From Parabacteroides sp. (GTDB taxonomy: Bacteria; Bacteroidota; Bacteroidia; Bacteroidales; Tannerellaceae), in contig DXVO01000030.1 in assembly GCA_019417325.1 (NCBI GenBank), positions 211,219 through 275,218 of the forward strand: a stretch of 64,000 bases of DNA. The letters run 5' to 3'. Numbering within the stretch: position 1 is the first letter of the stretch; each line of letters starts with the position of its first letter. Positions 46,529 through 55,405 of the stretch are shown in pieces. Below the pieces are notes generated by a model. That model did not search any database, was not told where the DNA came from, and saw nothing but the letters and a program-made list of their open reading frames with translations. The translations under genes were made by a program, and so were the position numbers.

Positions 46529-46725
46529 TTTTAAGTGTATTAAATTAAACATAAAAAAAGACAGCCGGAAGGCCATAGGCTCCCGGCTGCTTTTATCTCC
46601 GCCCCCGACGCACTTTTACGGTAAGGGTGTATGTCTGCTCGTTAATGTTATACCATAAGCGTTTTGTACAGTTCGTTTCAATAGCGTTATTCCGACGTAA
46701 CTACCTTTGATTCCGACAATATATC

Positions 46726-47173
46726 TTACTCCGCGCCCACGTTCCACGTAAAGGTTTCGCCGCCTACCTCAAACTCCACCGTAACCACATTCGCACCATA
46801 GCTGTCCGGCATAATGATGGCGTCGTAAGCCGAGCCGTCCGTTACCGTGCGCGGAGTGATGGGAAGCGGAGTGCTGCACAAGCTCCGTATCGGGATATTT
46901 GCCGTCGGAGTAATCAGACGCGCTGAACTTCCCGTCACTGTTTGCCTTTATAGCGTTCAGGAAAGCCGCATACTGAGTGTTCGTTATCTGGTATTTGCTC
47001 ATCCAGAACTCCCCGATGCTTACATCGCGCTGCGGACGCTCATCATCATAGCTGCCCGGCTCGGCGGGGGTGGCGTTCGGGTCTACGCCCGGAGTGCCTG
47101 TGCCGTTCGTACCGTCAGACGATCCCATCAGGAACGTCCCGGCGGGGATTTTTACTTTGGCGATACCTGCGCA
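46726..47173 (-). pseudogene. Decayed FGE-sulfatase-domain / fimbrillin chimera
   Basis: In one minus-strand frame VKIPAGTFLMGSSDG followed by RPQRDVSIGEFWMSKYQITN and TQYAAFLNAIKANSDGKFSA match the start of a formylglycine-generating-enzyme-like domain. It breaks off near DTELVQ (about 46885). In another frame a typical fimbrillin C-terminus follows (TVTDGSAYDAIIM, VVTVEFEVGGETFTWNVG). An in-frame TGA at 47174-47176 and a frame change upstream separate it from the fimbrillin gene. I infer internal deletion plus frameshifts. Confidence 0.65.
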
Positions 47174-48199
47174 TCACTCCGTCGTTTGCGATGTCGGACG
47201 GTGTACGTGCCGTGTTATGCTATAAGATATATTTCTTGCCGACAATTGCCGGACGGCATTCACGGTCACGTTATAGACATATTCGTGTCCGCCTTCCAGC
47301 GAGCTACCACTCTCTGCCGCATAGCCCAGTTCCCTGCCATCGGAGAGCCGGACTTTAATGAATGGTTTTCCGCTTACGTCCTGCGGAGGCAGCAGGGCTT
47401 CATAAACCACGGCGAAGCCCGTGGGGGTATCGGCACAACGGTGGGGAGCGATGGTTTGGGGCTGCAACTCATGCGCTCCGGCAGGGACATGGGCTGTCAA
47501 TGTCCCGGTCTGGGGGTCGATGTCCGCTACTATTAAGAGATTCTTGTCACCCAACAGCACGGTGGCGCCTGCCACGTCCTCATCCTTGAGAGAGCCGTCG
47601 GAACGGAGACGGACCACGACCCGCGCCATGCCGTGACGGAAAGTGAGTGCGGGATTGCCGCGGTCGAGTGTTTGTGCGGCATATACATAATCACTAAATT
47701 GATAATTAACATCTTTACTCTGGTCTTTAGCGGCACTACATGTATAAAGATATCCTTCATCAACATTATAGGCGATAGCATCAATGGGACCGTAAGCAAG
47801 GACATCTTTTCCGGTTTCCCCGCTTTTCCACTCAGGAGGTGTGGGGTCGATGTTCAGGACGGAAATACGGGGGTCATGTACAAAGCCTTTGTCGGCTGTG
47901 CGGTAAACGAAGGCTTTCCGCTGGCCGTCGATGTGGACGATAATCCAGTCGCCGTCCTCGAAGGTGCCGTCAGTGATGGCACGTGAAGCGGGGGCGTTGT
48001 CGTGTGCTTCATGGGAGTCGATGGTGGCACCGAAGGTAACGGAAGTGCCGTCGTCGCCGGTAGGGTTTTCCGGGTCGTTGTCCGTACTACACCCGGTGAG
48101 GGCTGCCAGCGTTGCCGTCATCGTTATCGCCGTGGCAAGCCACAGGCGGATGCTGTGCCGCCGGATGGCTTTCGGGATGGTATGATTGTGTATCTTCAT
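47174..48199 (-). CDS. Fimbrillin-family lipoprotein, probably truncated
   Basis: The 341-residue lipoprotein has a signal and lipobox (LAALTGC, Cys36). The fimbrillin layout is visible in VTFGATIDSHE, FEDGDWIIVHIDGQRKAFVYR, LTFRHGMARVVVRLRS and GHEYVYNVTVN. After VRQLSA the last residues (RHVHRPTSQTTE) do not look like a fimbrillin end, and remnants of a downstream domain follow in the same or shifted frames. It therefore probably lost its C-terminus. It is visibly richer in G+C than the core genes. Confidence 0.72.
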   Translation of the reverse strand: MKIHNHTIPKAIRRHSIRLWLATAITMTATLAALTGCSTDNDPENPTGDDGTSVTFGATIDSHEAHDNAPASRAITDGTFEDGDWIIVHIDGQRKAFVYRTADKGFVHDPRISVLNIDPTPPEWKSGETGKDVLAYGPIDAIAYNVDEGYLYTCSAAKDQSKDVNYQFSDYVYAAQTLDRGNPALTFRHGMARVVVRLRSDGSLKDEDVAGATVLLGDKNLLIVADIDPQTGTLTAHVPAGAHELQPQTIAPHRCADTPTGFAVVYEALLPPQDVSGKPFIKVRLSDGRELGYAAESGSSLEGGHEYVYNVTVNAVRQLSARNISYSITRHVHRPTSQTTE

Positions 48200-48245
48200 G
48201 TTCTCTTATTCTTTTATTTCTTGTTTGGATGAATGGTGGGCGCGG

Positions 48246-50300
48246 CTATTTACGACGGAGCACGGGCAGGCTGCCGTCGGTAACTTCCCAGGTGTTGATG
48301 AAATCCCAGGGGGTGAAGGTGGCACCGCTGCCGCTCGTCGTCCACTTCCCCGAATCTTTCCACCACGAGGCGGAAGGTATCGCCGGGCAATCCGCGCCAT
48401 CCGCTTTACCGGTTCCCTTTTCTCCGGAAGCAGGCAGATTTTCCGAGGCATAACTACCAACTATGTAACCGGCACTATTATTGCCAACGCGGGAGATACC
48501 GGTTCCCCGTGTTCCCTGCGTATATGATATGCTGTTATTGAGAGCTACACAGTTTGCTGCATAGATGTTGGCTCCTGTAATACCCCCCAAAAATACATAC
48601 CAGGCAGTAGCTGTACTTTCTATCTTCCCGGTGGCATAACAATTGAAGAGCTTGCCATTATTATATCCCGAAATGCCTCCAGCATAAATCGAGTATTTAT
48701 TTCCCGATACAGCCAACGAGACGTTGGAGATGCAATCGGTGACGGTGCCGTTATTCATCCCGCAGATTCCTCCCGCAAAGTCACTATCACTACCTTTATC
48801 GGTTTCATTCACTGTTGTTATCTGCCCGTCCACCCGCAGGCGGCGTACTTCTCCGTCAATACATCCAAAGAGGGAAGAAGTGTAACTATCAGAGGTGGCA
48901 TTTGGGAAGTTTGTCGGTATGCTTTTTACCCCGTTGAGGGTAATGGTATGTCCTCCGCCATCGAATGTTCCTGTGAAGGGGGTTCGGCCATCGTAATTGA
49001 TAGCTTCCCAGTCATTGAGCACTAAGTCAGTGCAAAGACGGTAATGCTTCCCCATGTTATCGCTGCTCGCCCCAATGCTCTTCATCCCCGCCACATCGGT
49101 AATGAGGATGGCATTGTTATCTGAATCTCCGTTTCCTGACCATAGGGCATAGAGGGTGAAGTTTTCGGCAGGCATCGTTAGCGTGCTGCCTGCGGCATAA
49201 AACTCGCCACCGCCTCCGGGCAGGGTGTTCCATCCCGCGAAGGTTTTGCCGCTGGGAGGCGTCAGGTTGGTGCCGTCGCTCAGGGTTGTCGTGGCGCCTT
49301 CAAAGACTTTGGCGTTGCTCACTGTGCCCGTGCCTCCGTTGGCATCGTAGGTCAGGGTGCGGTGCTCTTGAATGGTAATGTCTTTGCTGCCGCCGTCCGT
49401 CCAGTCTTTAATATCGGCAGTGCTGATTTCAAGACCGGTACGCTCTATATTGACATTAAAGGTATAGGAAGTGGAGGGCGCAAGGGCTTCGCCCGATGGG
49501 AAAGTGAGTGCAGCGCCAAAGGTAGTGCCGTCCAGCGTCACTTGCAGTTGCACGGAGGTTGCGGGTTGCGGCCAGAAGATGGCGGTGCCTGTGGTCTGTC
49601 CTACGGTGGTTGAGGTGGGCAGATTTTCGAGGGTAGACGCCGTGCCCGTGGCTTTGGCTTCACCGGTGGATGTGTCGAAGGTTCCTTCTGCCGCCAGTCC
49701 GGTGAGGGTATAGGTCAGCCCGTCTGTTGGGAGTACTATTCCGGCACCCGCCTTGAAGTTCAGGATGATGCGGCTCATGCGGTGTGAAAACTGAAAATCG
49801 ACCTTCGGGTTGCTGCTTTGGGCTGTTTGCTTCGCCCAGAGATAGTCGATAGTGGGCAGGTTTGCCGTACTCTGGTCGGCAACGGTGATTTTTTTTGTGA
49901 TGACGCCGTTGCTGCCGGGCTTGGTGCCGTTCATACCCTCGTAGGGGTAATAAGCGGTGAACTCCGTCGGGGATGTATCCTGAAAGTAGATGGTGTTGTC
50001 CTTTCCGTCCGCACCGGGTACGGGGTTAAAAACACTGCCGTCGGTTTTGTACCGGATATTGATATAGTTTGTTTTCCCTTTCGTGGAAGAGGTGGAAATG
50101 CCGATACAGTCGTCGGCATCCCATGCTGTATTTGAGGCACGGGATACTACATTATCTGTCTTACCGATAGAAGCGGTGATGATAGCCGCGTTCGAAGCGT
50201 TGCCACTGGGTTCATTGTTCTCCTCGCTGCATCCTGCGGCGAGCATGGCTGCTACCACGGATGTGACAGCGAAAAGCCGGGTTGATGTGAATTGTTTCAT
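48246..50300 (-). CDS. Fimbrillin-family lipoprotein with InlB B-repeat and GLUG motifs
   Basis: The protein has 684 residues with a lipobox at LAAGC. An N-terminal fimbrillin lobe (about 30-300, including FQFSHRMSRIILNFKAG) is followed by a Listeria-Bacteroides InlB B-repeat at about 313-385 (LTYDANGGTGTV; GKTFAGWNTLPGGGG; FTLYALW). GLUG-type repeats at about 500-600 (GGICGMNNGTVTDCIS; GGISGYNNGKLFNCYA) come next, and the protein ends VTDGSLPVLRRK. It looks like a fimbrial tip adhesin. It is read with the neighbouring fimbrial lipoproteins; 46 bases separate it from the next gene. Confidence 0.82.
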   Translation of the reverse strand: MKQFTSTRLFAVTSVVAAMLAAGCSEENNEPSGNASNAAIITASIGKTDNVVSRASNTAWDADDCIGISTSSTKGKTNYINIRYKTDGSVFNPVPGADGKDNTIYFQDTSPTEFTAYYPYEGMNGTKPGSNGVITKKITVADQSTANLPTIDYLWAKQTAQSSNPKVDFQFSHRMSRIILNFKAGAGIVLPTDGLTYTLTGLAAEGTFDTSTGEAKATGTASTLENLPTSTTVGQTTGTAIFWPQPATSVQLQVTLDGTTFGAALTFPSGEALAPSTSYTFNVNIERTGLEISTADIKDWTDGGSKDITIQEHRTLTYDANGGTGTVSNAKVFEGATTTLSDGTNLTPPSGKTFAGWNTLPGGGGEFYAAGSTLTMPAENFTLYALWSGNGDSDNNAILITDVAGMKSIGASSDNMGKHYRLCTDLVLNDWEAINYDGRTPFTGTFDGGGHTITLNGVKSIPTNFPNATSDSYTSSLFGCIDGEVRRLRVDGQITTVNETDKGSDSDFAGGICGMNNGTVTDCISNVSLAVSGNKYSIYAGGISGYNNGKLFNCYATGKIESTATAWYVFLGGITGANIYAANCVALNNSISYTQGTRGTGISRVGNNSAGYIVGSYASENLPASGEKGTGKADGADCPAIPSASWWKDSGKWTTSGSGATFTPWDFINTWEVTDGSLPVLRRK

Positions 50301-50335
50301 CTGCTACTTGTTTTTAGTTTATGATTTATGATTGA

Positions 50336-51199
50336 TTATTCCATTCCGGCGTTTACGTCACCGCCGTTGCTTTCTGTCCAGTCGATGATTGTGCCGGTAA
50401 AGCCCGCGCCGGTCGGAGTTTCGGCTACCGTGCCGCCCAACGCAAACGGTTCGGTCTTATTTGCATTAAAGTTCGCAAGGTCTGCCGAAAGGTCGCTTTG
50501 CAGCGGCATATCGTCCGGACGGCCGCCCGTGAACCGGATCGTCCCCGTCAGTTTTTGCTCGCTACCGGTTACGCCCAACAGCCGGACGGTAGCCGTCCAT
50601 TTACCGGCATTGTCGCCCGATGTCTGTTTGGCGAACGTCAGCGGGGCGCTCGTCGCCGAGCCGTGCGTGCCGCTGTCGAAGTCATACGTCCCGGCAACGC
50701 CCGAAAGGGTTGCGGTAATACCCTCTATCCTGTCCGCCGTTCCGCCCGTAAGCCCGATAACGAGCGTCACTTCCCGCACCTGCCGTTTCATCACGGCGGT
50801 AACCGCGTGTACCTTGTCCGCCTCGACCTTAACGTCCACGGAGCACGTAAAGAACCAGTCGGGAGTACCTGCCGTGTAGTCAGCCGTCGCCGTAGTGCCG
50901 CTTACCGTAATGTTGTCCGCCTTGTTGTAAGCATAAAGGCGATAATCGCCCGGATCGAAAAGATTGTCTATCGCATGGCTGTCGCCAGTTGCCTCCACGG
51001 TATGCCCGCCGACCGCCACCGTAAAGGCGGAAGGCTTTGTGATGTCCTGCCCGATACCGCTCCAGTCGGCTGTTACGGTTATCTTCCCATGCTCTGGGTG
51101 GTCGGTGTTGTAATTAGGGTCGTTGCTCTTATTGCATGATGCCAACAGCAACGCCGGCAAAGCAAATAGTAATAATCGTCTGATGGTTTGCATACTCAT
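50336..51199 (-). CDS. FimB/Mfa2-type fimbrial lipoprotein
   Basis: The 287-residue lipoprotein has lipobox Cys22 (LLASC). Features of the FimB/Mfa2 family are KITVTADWSGIGQDI near the start, PGDYRLYAYNKADNITV and the SVDVKVEADKVHAVTAVMKRQVREVTLVI barrel (read in parts), and it ends in TIIDWTESNGGDVNAG. It is the first gene of the G+C-rich fimbrial operon, divergent from the two regulator genes at 51377 and 52584. Confidence 0.75.
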   Translation of the reverse strand: MSMQTIRRLLLFALPALLLASCNKSNDPNYNTDHPEHGKITVTADWSGIGQDITKPSAFTVAVGGHTVEATGDSHAIDNLFDPGDYRLYAYNKADNITVSGTTATADYTAGTPDWFFTCSVDVKVEADKVHAVTAVMKRQVREVTLVIGLTGGTADRIEGITATLSGVAGTYDFDSGTHGSATSAPLTFAKQTSGDNAGKWTATVRLLGVTGSEQKLTGTIRFTGGRPDDMPLQSDLSADLANFNANKTEPFALGGTVAETPTGAGFTGTIIDWTESNGGDVNAGME

Positions 51200-51376
51200 T
51201 TCATATTTGGTTTATTATTGTACAATCATTCACTGTTTATTACTTAGTATAAAAATATGGTAAAGAGAAGAAATACTATATCCAATTCGTATAAACATTA
51301 ACTCCAAATCGTATATTTACTCTATTTTGAATATGGTAATTCAAAAAAATGCTATTTTTACCCAAAAAAATACGGT

Positions 51377-52573
51377 TTGGATATCTCGACTTTCATAGTG
51401 GTTGCTTCCTGTTGCTTTATGGCGATCAGTTCGCTGTTGTGTGCCCTTTATATGGCGATGCTTTTGAACGAGGGATACAGCAAACAGGAGAGGCGGTTGC
51501 AAAGGGCGGCGATGATGTTCTTCCTGTTCTATGCCGGTATTTTCGTTTCGCGGTTACTCTATAAATGGTATCCGGCGGCATTCGTTTCACTCGAACCGTT
51601 GCTTTATGCCTGCCACACCTGTATCGGCCCGGTGCTGTACTATATTGTATTTAAGGTAACGCCGGGCAAGGAAAAAAAGCGTTTCTCCCGCATACACATA
51701 GTACTGCCCCTGATAATGCCGGTAATAGTGGCGGTATGGATGTTTTTTGTGCCTTTTGAAGTTCCATTGGGTATTGTACAGGGATTCTGGGAGCCGAACC
51801 CCGACTATCCTCTTTTCTCCCGGGCTTTTGCCTCAATTATAGCCTCCGAGATATGTTTCGATGCCGTATATCTTTCACTGTCGTTCATAAGGCTTCACCG
51901 CTTCCGCAAGACGTTGGCCGGACGAAAGAAAAATGACTCCCGCTACCAGATGCGCTGGCTTACCTATATGCTCCTGATAGTATGCGGCACATTGATACAC
52001 CCGGCAATAGTCGCATTTACGTCGATGCAAGCCGTCTATGAAGCCCACTGGCTTATATTTCCTTCGGCGGTTGTGATATTCACGATGCAGATCTTGCTCC
52101 TGTACAATCTGCAACGGCATAACTATCCGCCGCTCGACATAAAGACCCACCCTGAGGCGAATAAGCTGCCGATGCAAACTCCACGACCTGTAGGAAAGAA
52201 TAAGACCCTGATTTATCCTTTGGGTAAAATAAAGATGGCGCAACTTTCCCGGAAGGATTTCGACCAATATTTCAGGCATGAAAAACCCTACCTCGATCCG
52301 CAGCTAAAGCTGACATCGCTGGCCGAAGTGCTTGGGGTAAACCGTATTGATCTGTCGAAATTTGTAAACAGTACCTATAAGGTAAACTTCAATGTTTTCG
52401 TAAACCGTTGGCGGTTTGAAGAAGTGGAGCGGCTTCGGAAACTGAATAAGAACAAGGGTGTAACACTGAAATCTTTAATACTCCAGGCCGGGTTTGCCAG
52501 CTATAACAGCTTTATGCGTGCCCGGCAGCAGGCAGAGGGAGATAGAGCAAATGAGAATAAACCGTTGGAATGA
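51377..52573 (+). CDS. Membrane-anchored AraC-type regulator 1
   Basis: The 398-residue protein has six or seven membrane helices (about 4-255) followed by an AraC-like helix-turn-helix domain (about 300-390; LTSLAEVLGVNRIDLSKFVNSTY, FNVFVNRWRFEEVERL). The chosen start is TTG 51377, which preserves the first helix; ATG 51419 would cut it. Its paralogue follows after 10 bases. It is divergent from the fimbrial operon, so it may directly control it from the membrane. Confidence 0.8.
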   Translation: MDISTFIVVASCCFMAISSLLCALYMAMLLNEGYSKQERRLQRAAMMFFLFYAGIFVSRLLYKWYPAAFVSLEPLLYACHTCIGPVLYYIVFKVTPGKEKKRFSRIHIVLPLIMPVIVAVWMFFVPFEVPLGIVQGFWEPNPDYPLFSRAFASIIASEICFDAVYLSLSFIRLHRFRKTLAGRKKNDSRYQMRWLTYMLLIVCGTLIHPAIVAFTSMQAVYEAHWLIFPSAVVIFTMQILLLYNLQRHNYPPLDIKTHPEANKLPMQTPRPVGKNKTLIYPLGKIKMAQLSRKDFDQYFRHEKPYLDPQLKLTSLAEVLGVNRIDLSKFVNSTYKVNFNVFVNRWRFEEVERLRKLNKNKGVTLKSLILQAGFASYNSFMRARQQAEGDRANENKPLE

Positions 52574-52583
52574 GAAGTGAGAT

Positions 52584-53720
52584 ATGCAAACGGTAACGGT
52601 CGAACATCTTATAACATTATTGGTGCCGGTTTGTTCCGGGATCATCTGCCTTGTGCTGGTGCTACTGCGTTTCCCTGTCTGGGATATGCAGAAAGGAACG
52701 GGTATGCGCCAGTCGCTGGTTTCATATTATATGCTTACCGCCCTGAATTGGTCGCTGCTGATCCTTCTTTCCTTCTTTCCCCGGGAATTCGCCTATATCC
52801 GGCCGTTGTATATCTATATGGTCTTATTGGTTCCGATCGCGCTTTACCGGTTTATCTTTGTCCTCACCCGCACGGATAGCAGGGAAAGGTTCTCCGGACT
52901 TCATTATATTCTGCCTGCCGTTATCTTCCTGACCTATCTTATCTGGTCGTGGAGTGTCCCGCGGGAAGTGATGTTGCAGACCTCCTATTACAACACAGAA
53001 TCCATACCCGAATACAGGGGTTACTATATTTTTGTCGCATGGGTGGCACCCATGCGTTTACTATTCGGACTTGCATATTCCATACTCAGCCTGTTGCGTT
53101 ACCGCCGCTACCGCCGCATGATAGTCAATTATTCTTCCGACCTCCATCACAGTTCGCTCTACTGGCTTCGCATATTCCTTATATTGTGGTTCAGCTTTCT
53201 TATATTGCCGGTATTCGGAATAGTCACTTCCGCGAAAACCCTGCTCACGGAACTCCAATTACTCATCCCGGCCATATTGTTGTTCGTCCAGCACGTTTTG
53301 CTCGCCTTCCATGCAATCAGGGGAAATTATGTTTTCGTTACGGATAACGGAGGTTTATCATCCGAATCTGCGGACGGTTTTAACGAAGATACAAAGCCCC
53401 TGAAACAGCCTACTTTCGACCGGTACATCGACCGCAAGCCGTTTACCGATCCCAACCTGACGATTGTCGATATGGCCGCCGCGCTCCATACGAACAGGGC
53501 TTACTTATCCGGTTTTATCAATAAGGTATACGGGATGAATTTCGCGCAGTTCGTAAATGAATGTCGCTTGCAGGAACTCGACCGTATAATTGCCGATCCC
53601 CATAGCGCAGGAAAAAGTAATATGGAAAAAATCACTGAGGCCGGATTCGGCAGCCACCAGTCATACAGGCGTGCGTTAAAAATGCAGGAAAAGCGGAAAT
53701 TGCTGAAAATTGATGAATAA
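52584..53720 (+). CDS. Membrane-anchored AraC-type regulator 2
   Basis: This 378-residue paralogue of the preceding protein has about seven membrane helices in the first 240 residues and then a helix-turn-helix domain (LTIVDMAAALHTNRAYLSGFI; FAQFVNECRLQELDRI). It starts with ATG 10 bases after gene 1 and the two are certainly co-transcribed, ended by the terminator at 53725. The tandem pair may form heterodimers; that is inference. Confidence 0.8.
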   Translation: MQTVTVEHLITLLVPVCSGIICLVLVLLRFPVWDMQKGTGMRQSLVSYYMLTALNWSLLILLSFFPREFAYIRPLYIYMVLLVPIALYRFIFVLTRTDSRERFSGLHYILPAVIFLTYLIWSWSVPREVMLQTSYYNTESIPEYRGYYIFVAWVAPMRLLFGLAYSILSLLRYRRYRRMIVNYSSDLHHSSLYWLRIFLILWFSFLILPVFGIVTSAKTLLTELQLLIPAILLFVQHVLLAFHAIRGNYVFVTDNGGLSSESADGFNEDTKPLKQPTFDRYIDRKPFTDPNLTIVDMAAALHTNRAYLSGFINKVYGMNFAQFVNECRLQELDRIIADPHSAGKSNMEKITEAGFGSHQSYRRALKMQEKRKLLKIDE

Positions 53721-53724
53721 AGAG

Positions 53725-53765
53725 AGGGATAAAAGGCGGGCGCTTTTATCCCTGTTTTTTATTCG
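53725..53765 (+). terminator. Terminator after the regulator pair
   Basis: AGGGATAAAAG (53725-53735) pairs with CTTTTATCCCT (53743-53753), followed by a T run. Confidence 0.92.
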
Positions 53766-54156
53766 GTTTTTCCTATGAGCCGTAGCTTATCCCGAAGTAC
53801 AACAGGGATATAAGATACACGCATTTCTTACAGTGGATTACGACCAAACCGAAAGAAACAAAAAACCTCAATGCTCAATAATAGCACACGGCAGGGTTGG
53901 TTTTCTCACGAAAACACAGTGTAAATATTTTGTTTTTTTAATAGGTCGTTCCGGTAGAAATGACTATATTTGTATTAATTATTTGAAGTAGTGCAAAACA
54001 TTGTGGTTTATAGTTGTTTAACTGTAACTTATCCATAACCACCCTGACAATCTAACTATTCATACATTCTGATTTTCAATTACTTACTTTTCTGTTTCTG
54101 ATATTCAACAAAAATAAAGAAAGGGTACGATTAATATAGTCTATCTATTATTACTA
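53766..54156. other. Intergenic region without a supported gene
   Basis: About 390 AT-rich bases lie between the regulator terminator and the end of the nuclease gene. A -7-like TATATTTG is at 53965-53972 on the plus strand but leads to no open frame. I see no repeat or RNA structure that I can name. Confidence 0.55.
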
Positions 54157-55242
54157 TTAAATTATACTCTTATTGTTTTTCTGTAAATCCTGGCTAAGCT
54201 TATTTTCCAGTTCTTCAATGGAAGGAAGACCAAATTTGTCCTTATCAGAGAATAATGCCCCTAATTCATAATCAGAAATACCTATTGGCTTGTGTACATC
54301 ACGCAAAGCATATTCAGCCATAATGCGATCTTTATTTTGACAGAGTAATAATCCAACTGTTTGATTATCTCCTTTTCGGCAAAGAATATCGTCTACTGCC
54401 GAACAATAAAAATTGAGTTTACCTATATATTCCGGTTGAAACTCTCCTTTTTTCAATTCCACAACTAAATAACGGTGCAGAAAAGCATCATACATAAGAA
54501 TATCAATATAAAAATCCTTACCTGATACTTCGATATGATATTGCCTACCCATAAAAGCAAAACCAGCACCCATTTGGAGAAGGAATTTTTCTATATGCTT
54601 AACCAAACCTAATTCTACATCCCGTTCGTCATATTCGTCGGTGAAAGTCAACATATCAAATATATAAGGATCTTTTAGGGTTTCTTTTACCTGCTTAGCT
54701 TGTATTTCAGGAAGGGTAGCATCAAAGTTATTTGCCAATGCTCCATATCTATGATAATAATCCTGATTAATGGCTTCAATCAGAAAATCACGAGTCCATC
54801 CGCTTTTTATGCTCTGAATCATATACCAATAACGAGCTTTCAAATCTTTAACCTTCTGCACTAAAGCAATATTATGTGACCAGCTTAATTGCTTTATTGG
54901 AAGGATAATATCAGATGCACCTAATTTGGCAACGGGCCGTTGCCAAATTGTAAGTTCCTGATTATATTCTTTGTAGAACTGAACCATGCACCTGCAATTA
55001 CGGGAAGAAAAACCTTTTACTTTCGGATAATCGTTCTTTAGGTCATTGGATAGTTGTTCAAGTGCATTGTTTCCCCAACCGATTTGTTGCTGACTTTCAT
55101 ACAGAAGTTTACCTATATCCCAATACATGGAAAGCATTTCCTCATTGGCTGCATAGATAGCTTTTTTCTGTGCAAGTGTAACCCGCGCCTTTACCTGTTT
55201 AAGTAAAGCTGCATAATTAAAGATTTGGTTTTGAATCTCCAT
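54157..55242 (-). CDS. DUF1016/YhcG-type PDDEXK nuclease domain protein
   Basis: The 361-residue protein has a DUF1016 N-terminal domain (about 12-170; MLSMYWDIGKLLYESQQQ, WSHNIALVQKV) and a C-terminal PD-(D/E)XK nuclease domain. Its catalytic residues are probably Asp247 and the pair Glu262-Lys264 in FYIDILMYDAFLHRYLVVELKKG. Family members are common single-gene accessory nucleases of uncertain role, sometimes linked with mobile DNA and defence. It lacks a restriction-modification partner here. It ends in the AT-rich gap after the regulator pair. Confidence 0.88.
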   Translation of the reverse strand: MEIQNQIFNYAALLKQVKARVTLAQKKAIYAANEEMLSMYWDIGKLLYESQQQIGWGNNALEQLSNDLKNDYPKVKGFSSRNCRCMVQFYKEYNQELTIWQRPVAKLGASDIILPIKQLSWSHNIALVQKVKDLKARYWYMIQSIKSGWTRDFLIEAINQDYYHRYGALANNFDATLPEIQAKQVKETLKDPYIFDMLTFTDEYDERDVELGLVKHIEKFLLQMGAGFAFMGRQYHIEVSGKDFYIDILMYDAFLHRYLVVELKKGEFQPEYIGKLNFYCSAVDDILCRKGDNQTVGLLLCQNKDRIMAEYALRDVHKPIGISDYELGALFSDKDKFGLPSIEELENKLSQDLQKNNKSII

Positions 55243-55320
55243 TTTTCTATTGTTTTAGTATAAATATATCAGTACACTCCTTCCCATCCGAATGAACATA
55301 TGGATAAGGTTCAAATAAAA

Positions 55321-55360
55321 TAAAGCATGTATGTTTTAAACGCAAAACATACATGCTTTA
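55321..55360. repeat. Two 22-bp palindromic units forming a 17-bp perfect hairpin
   Basis: TAAAGCATGTATGTTTT (55321-55337) is the exact reverse complement of 55344-55360 with a 6-base loop. Palindrome centres are at 55329.5 and 55351.5, 22 bp apart, as in the arrays at 5658 and 30022. Lying after hlyD it may also end that transcript. Confidence 0.8.
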
Positions 55361-55405
55361 TTATAAATTCTCCCGACAATCAGGAAAGAATGTACTATAT
55401 CTTAT

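Noticed and set aside
45483..55270. Direct repeat AAATATATC at 45483 and 55262 as island attachment sites
   Set aside because: The match is 9 bp and AT-rich, and another copy lies at 45351, so it is likely chance.
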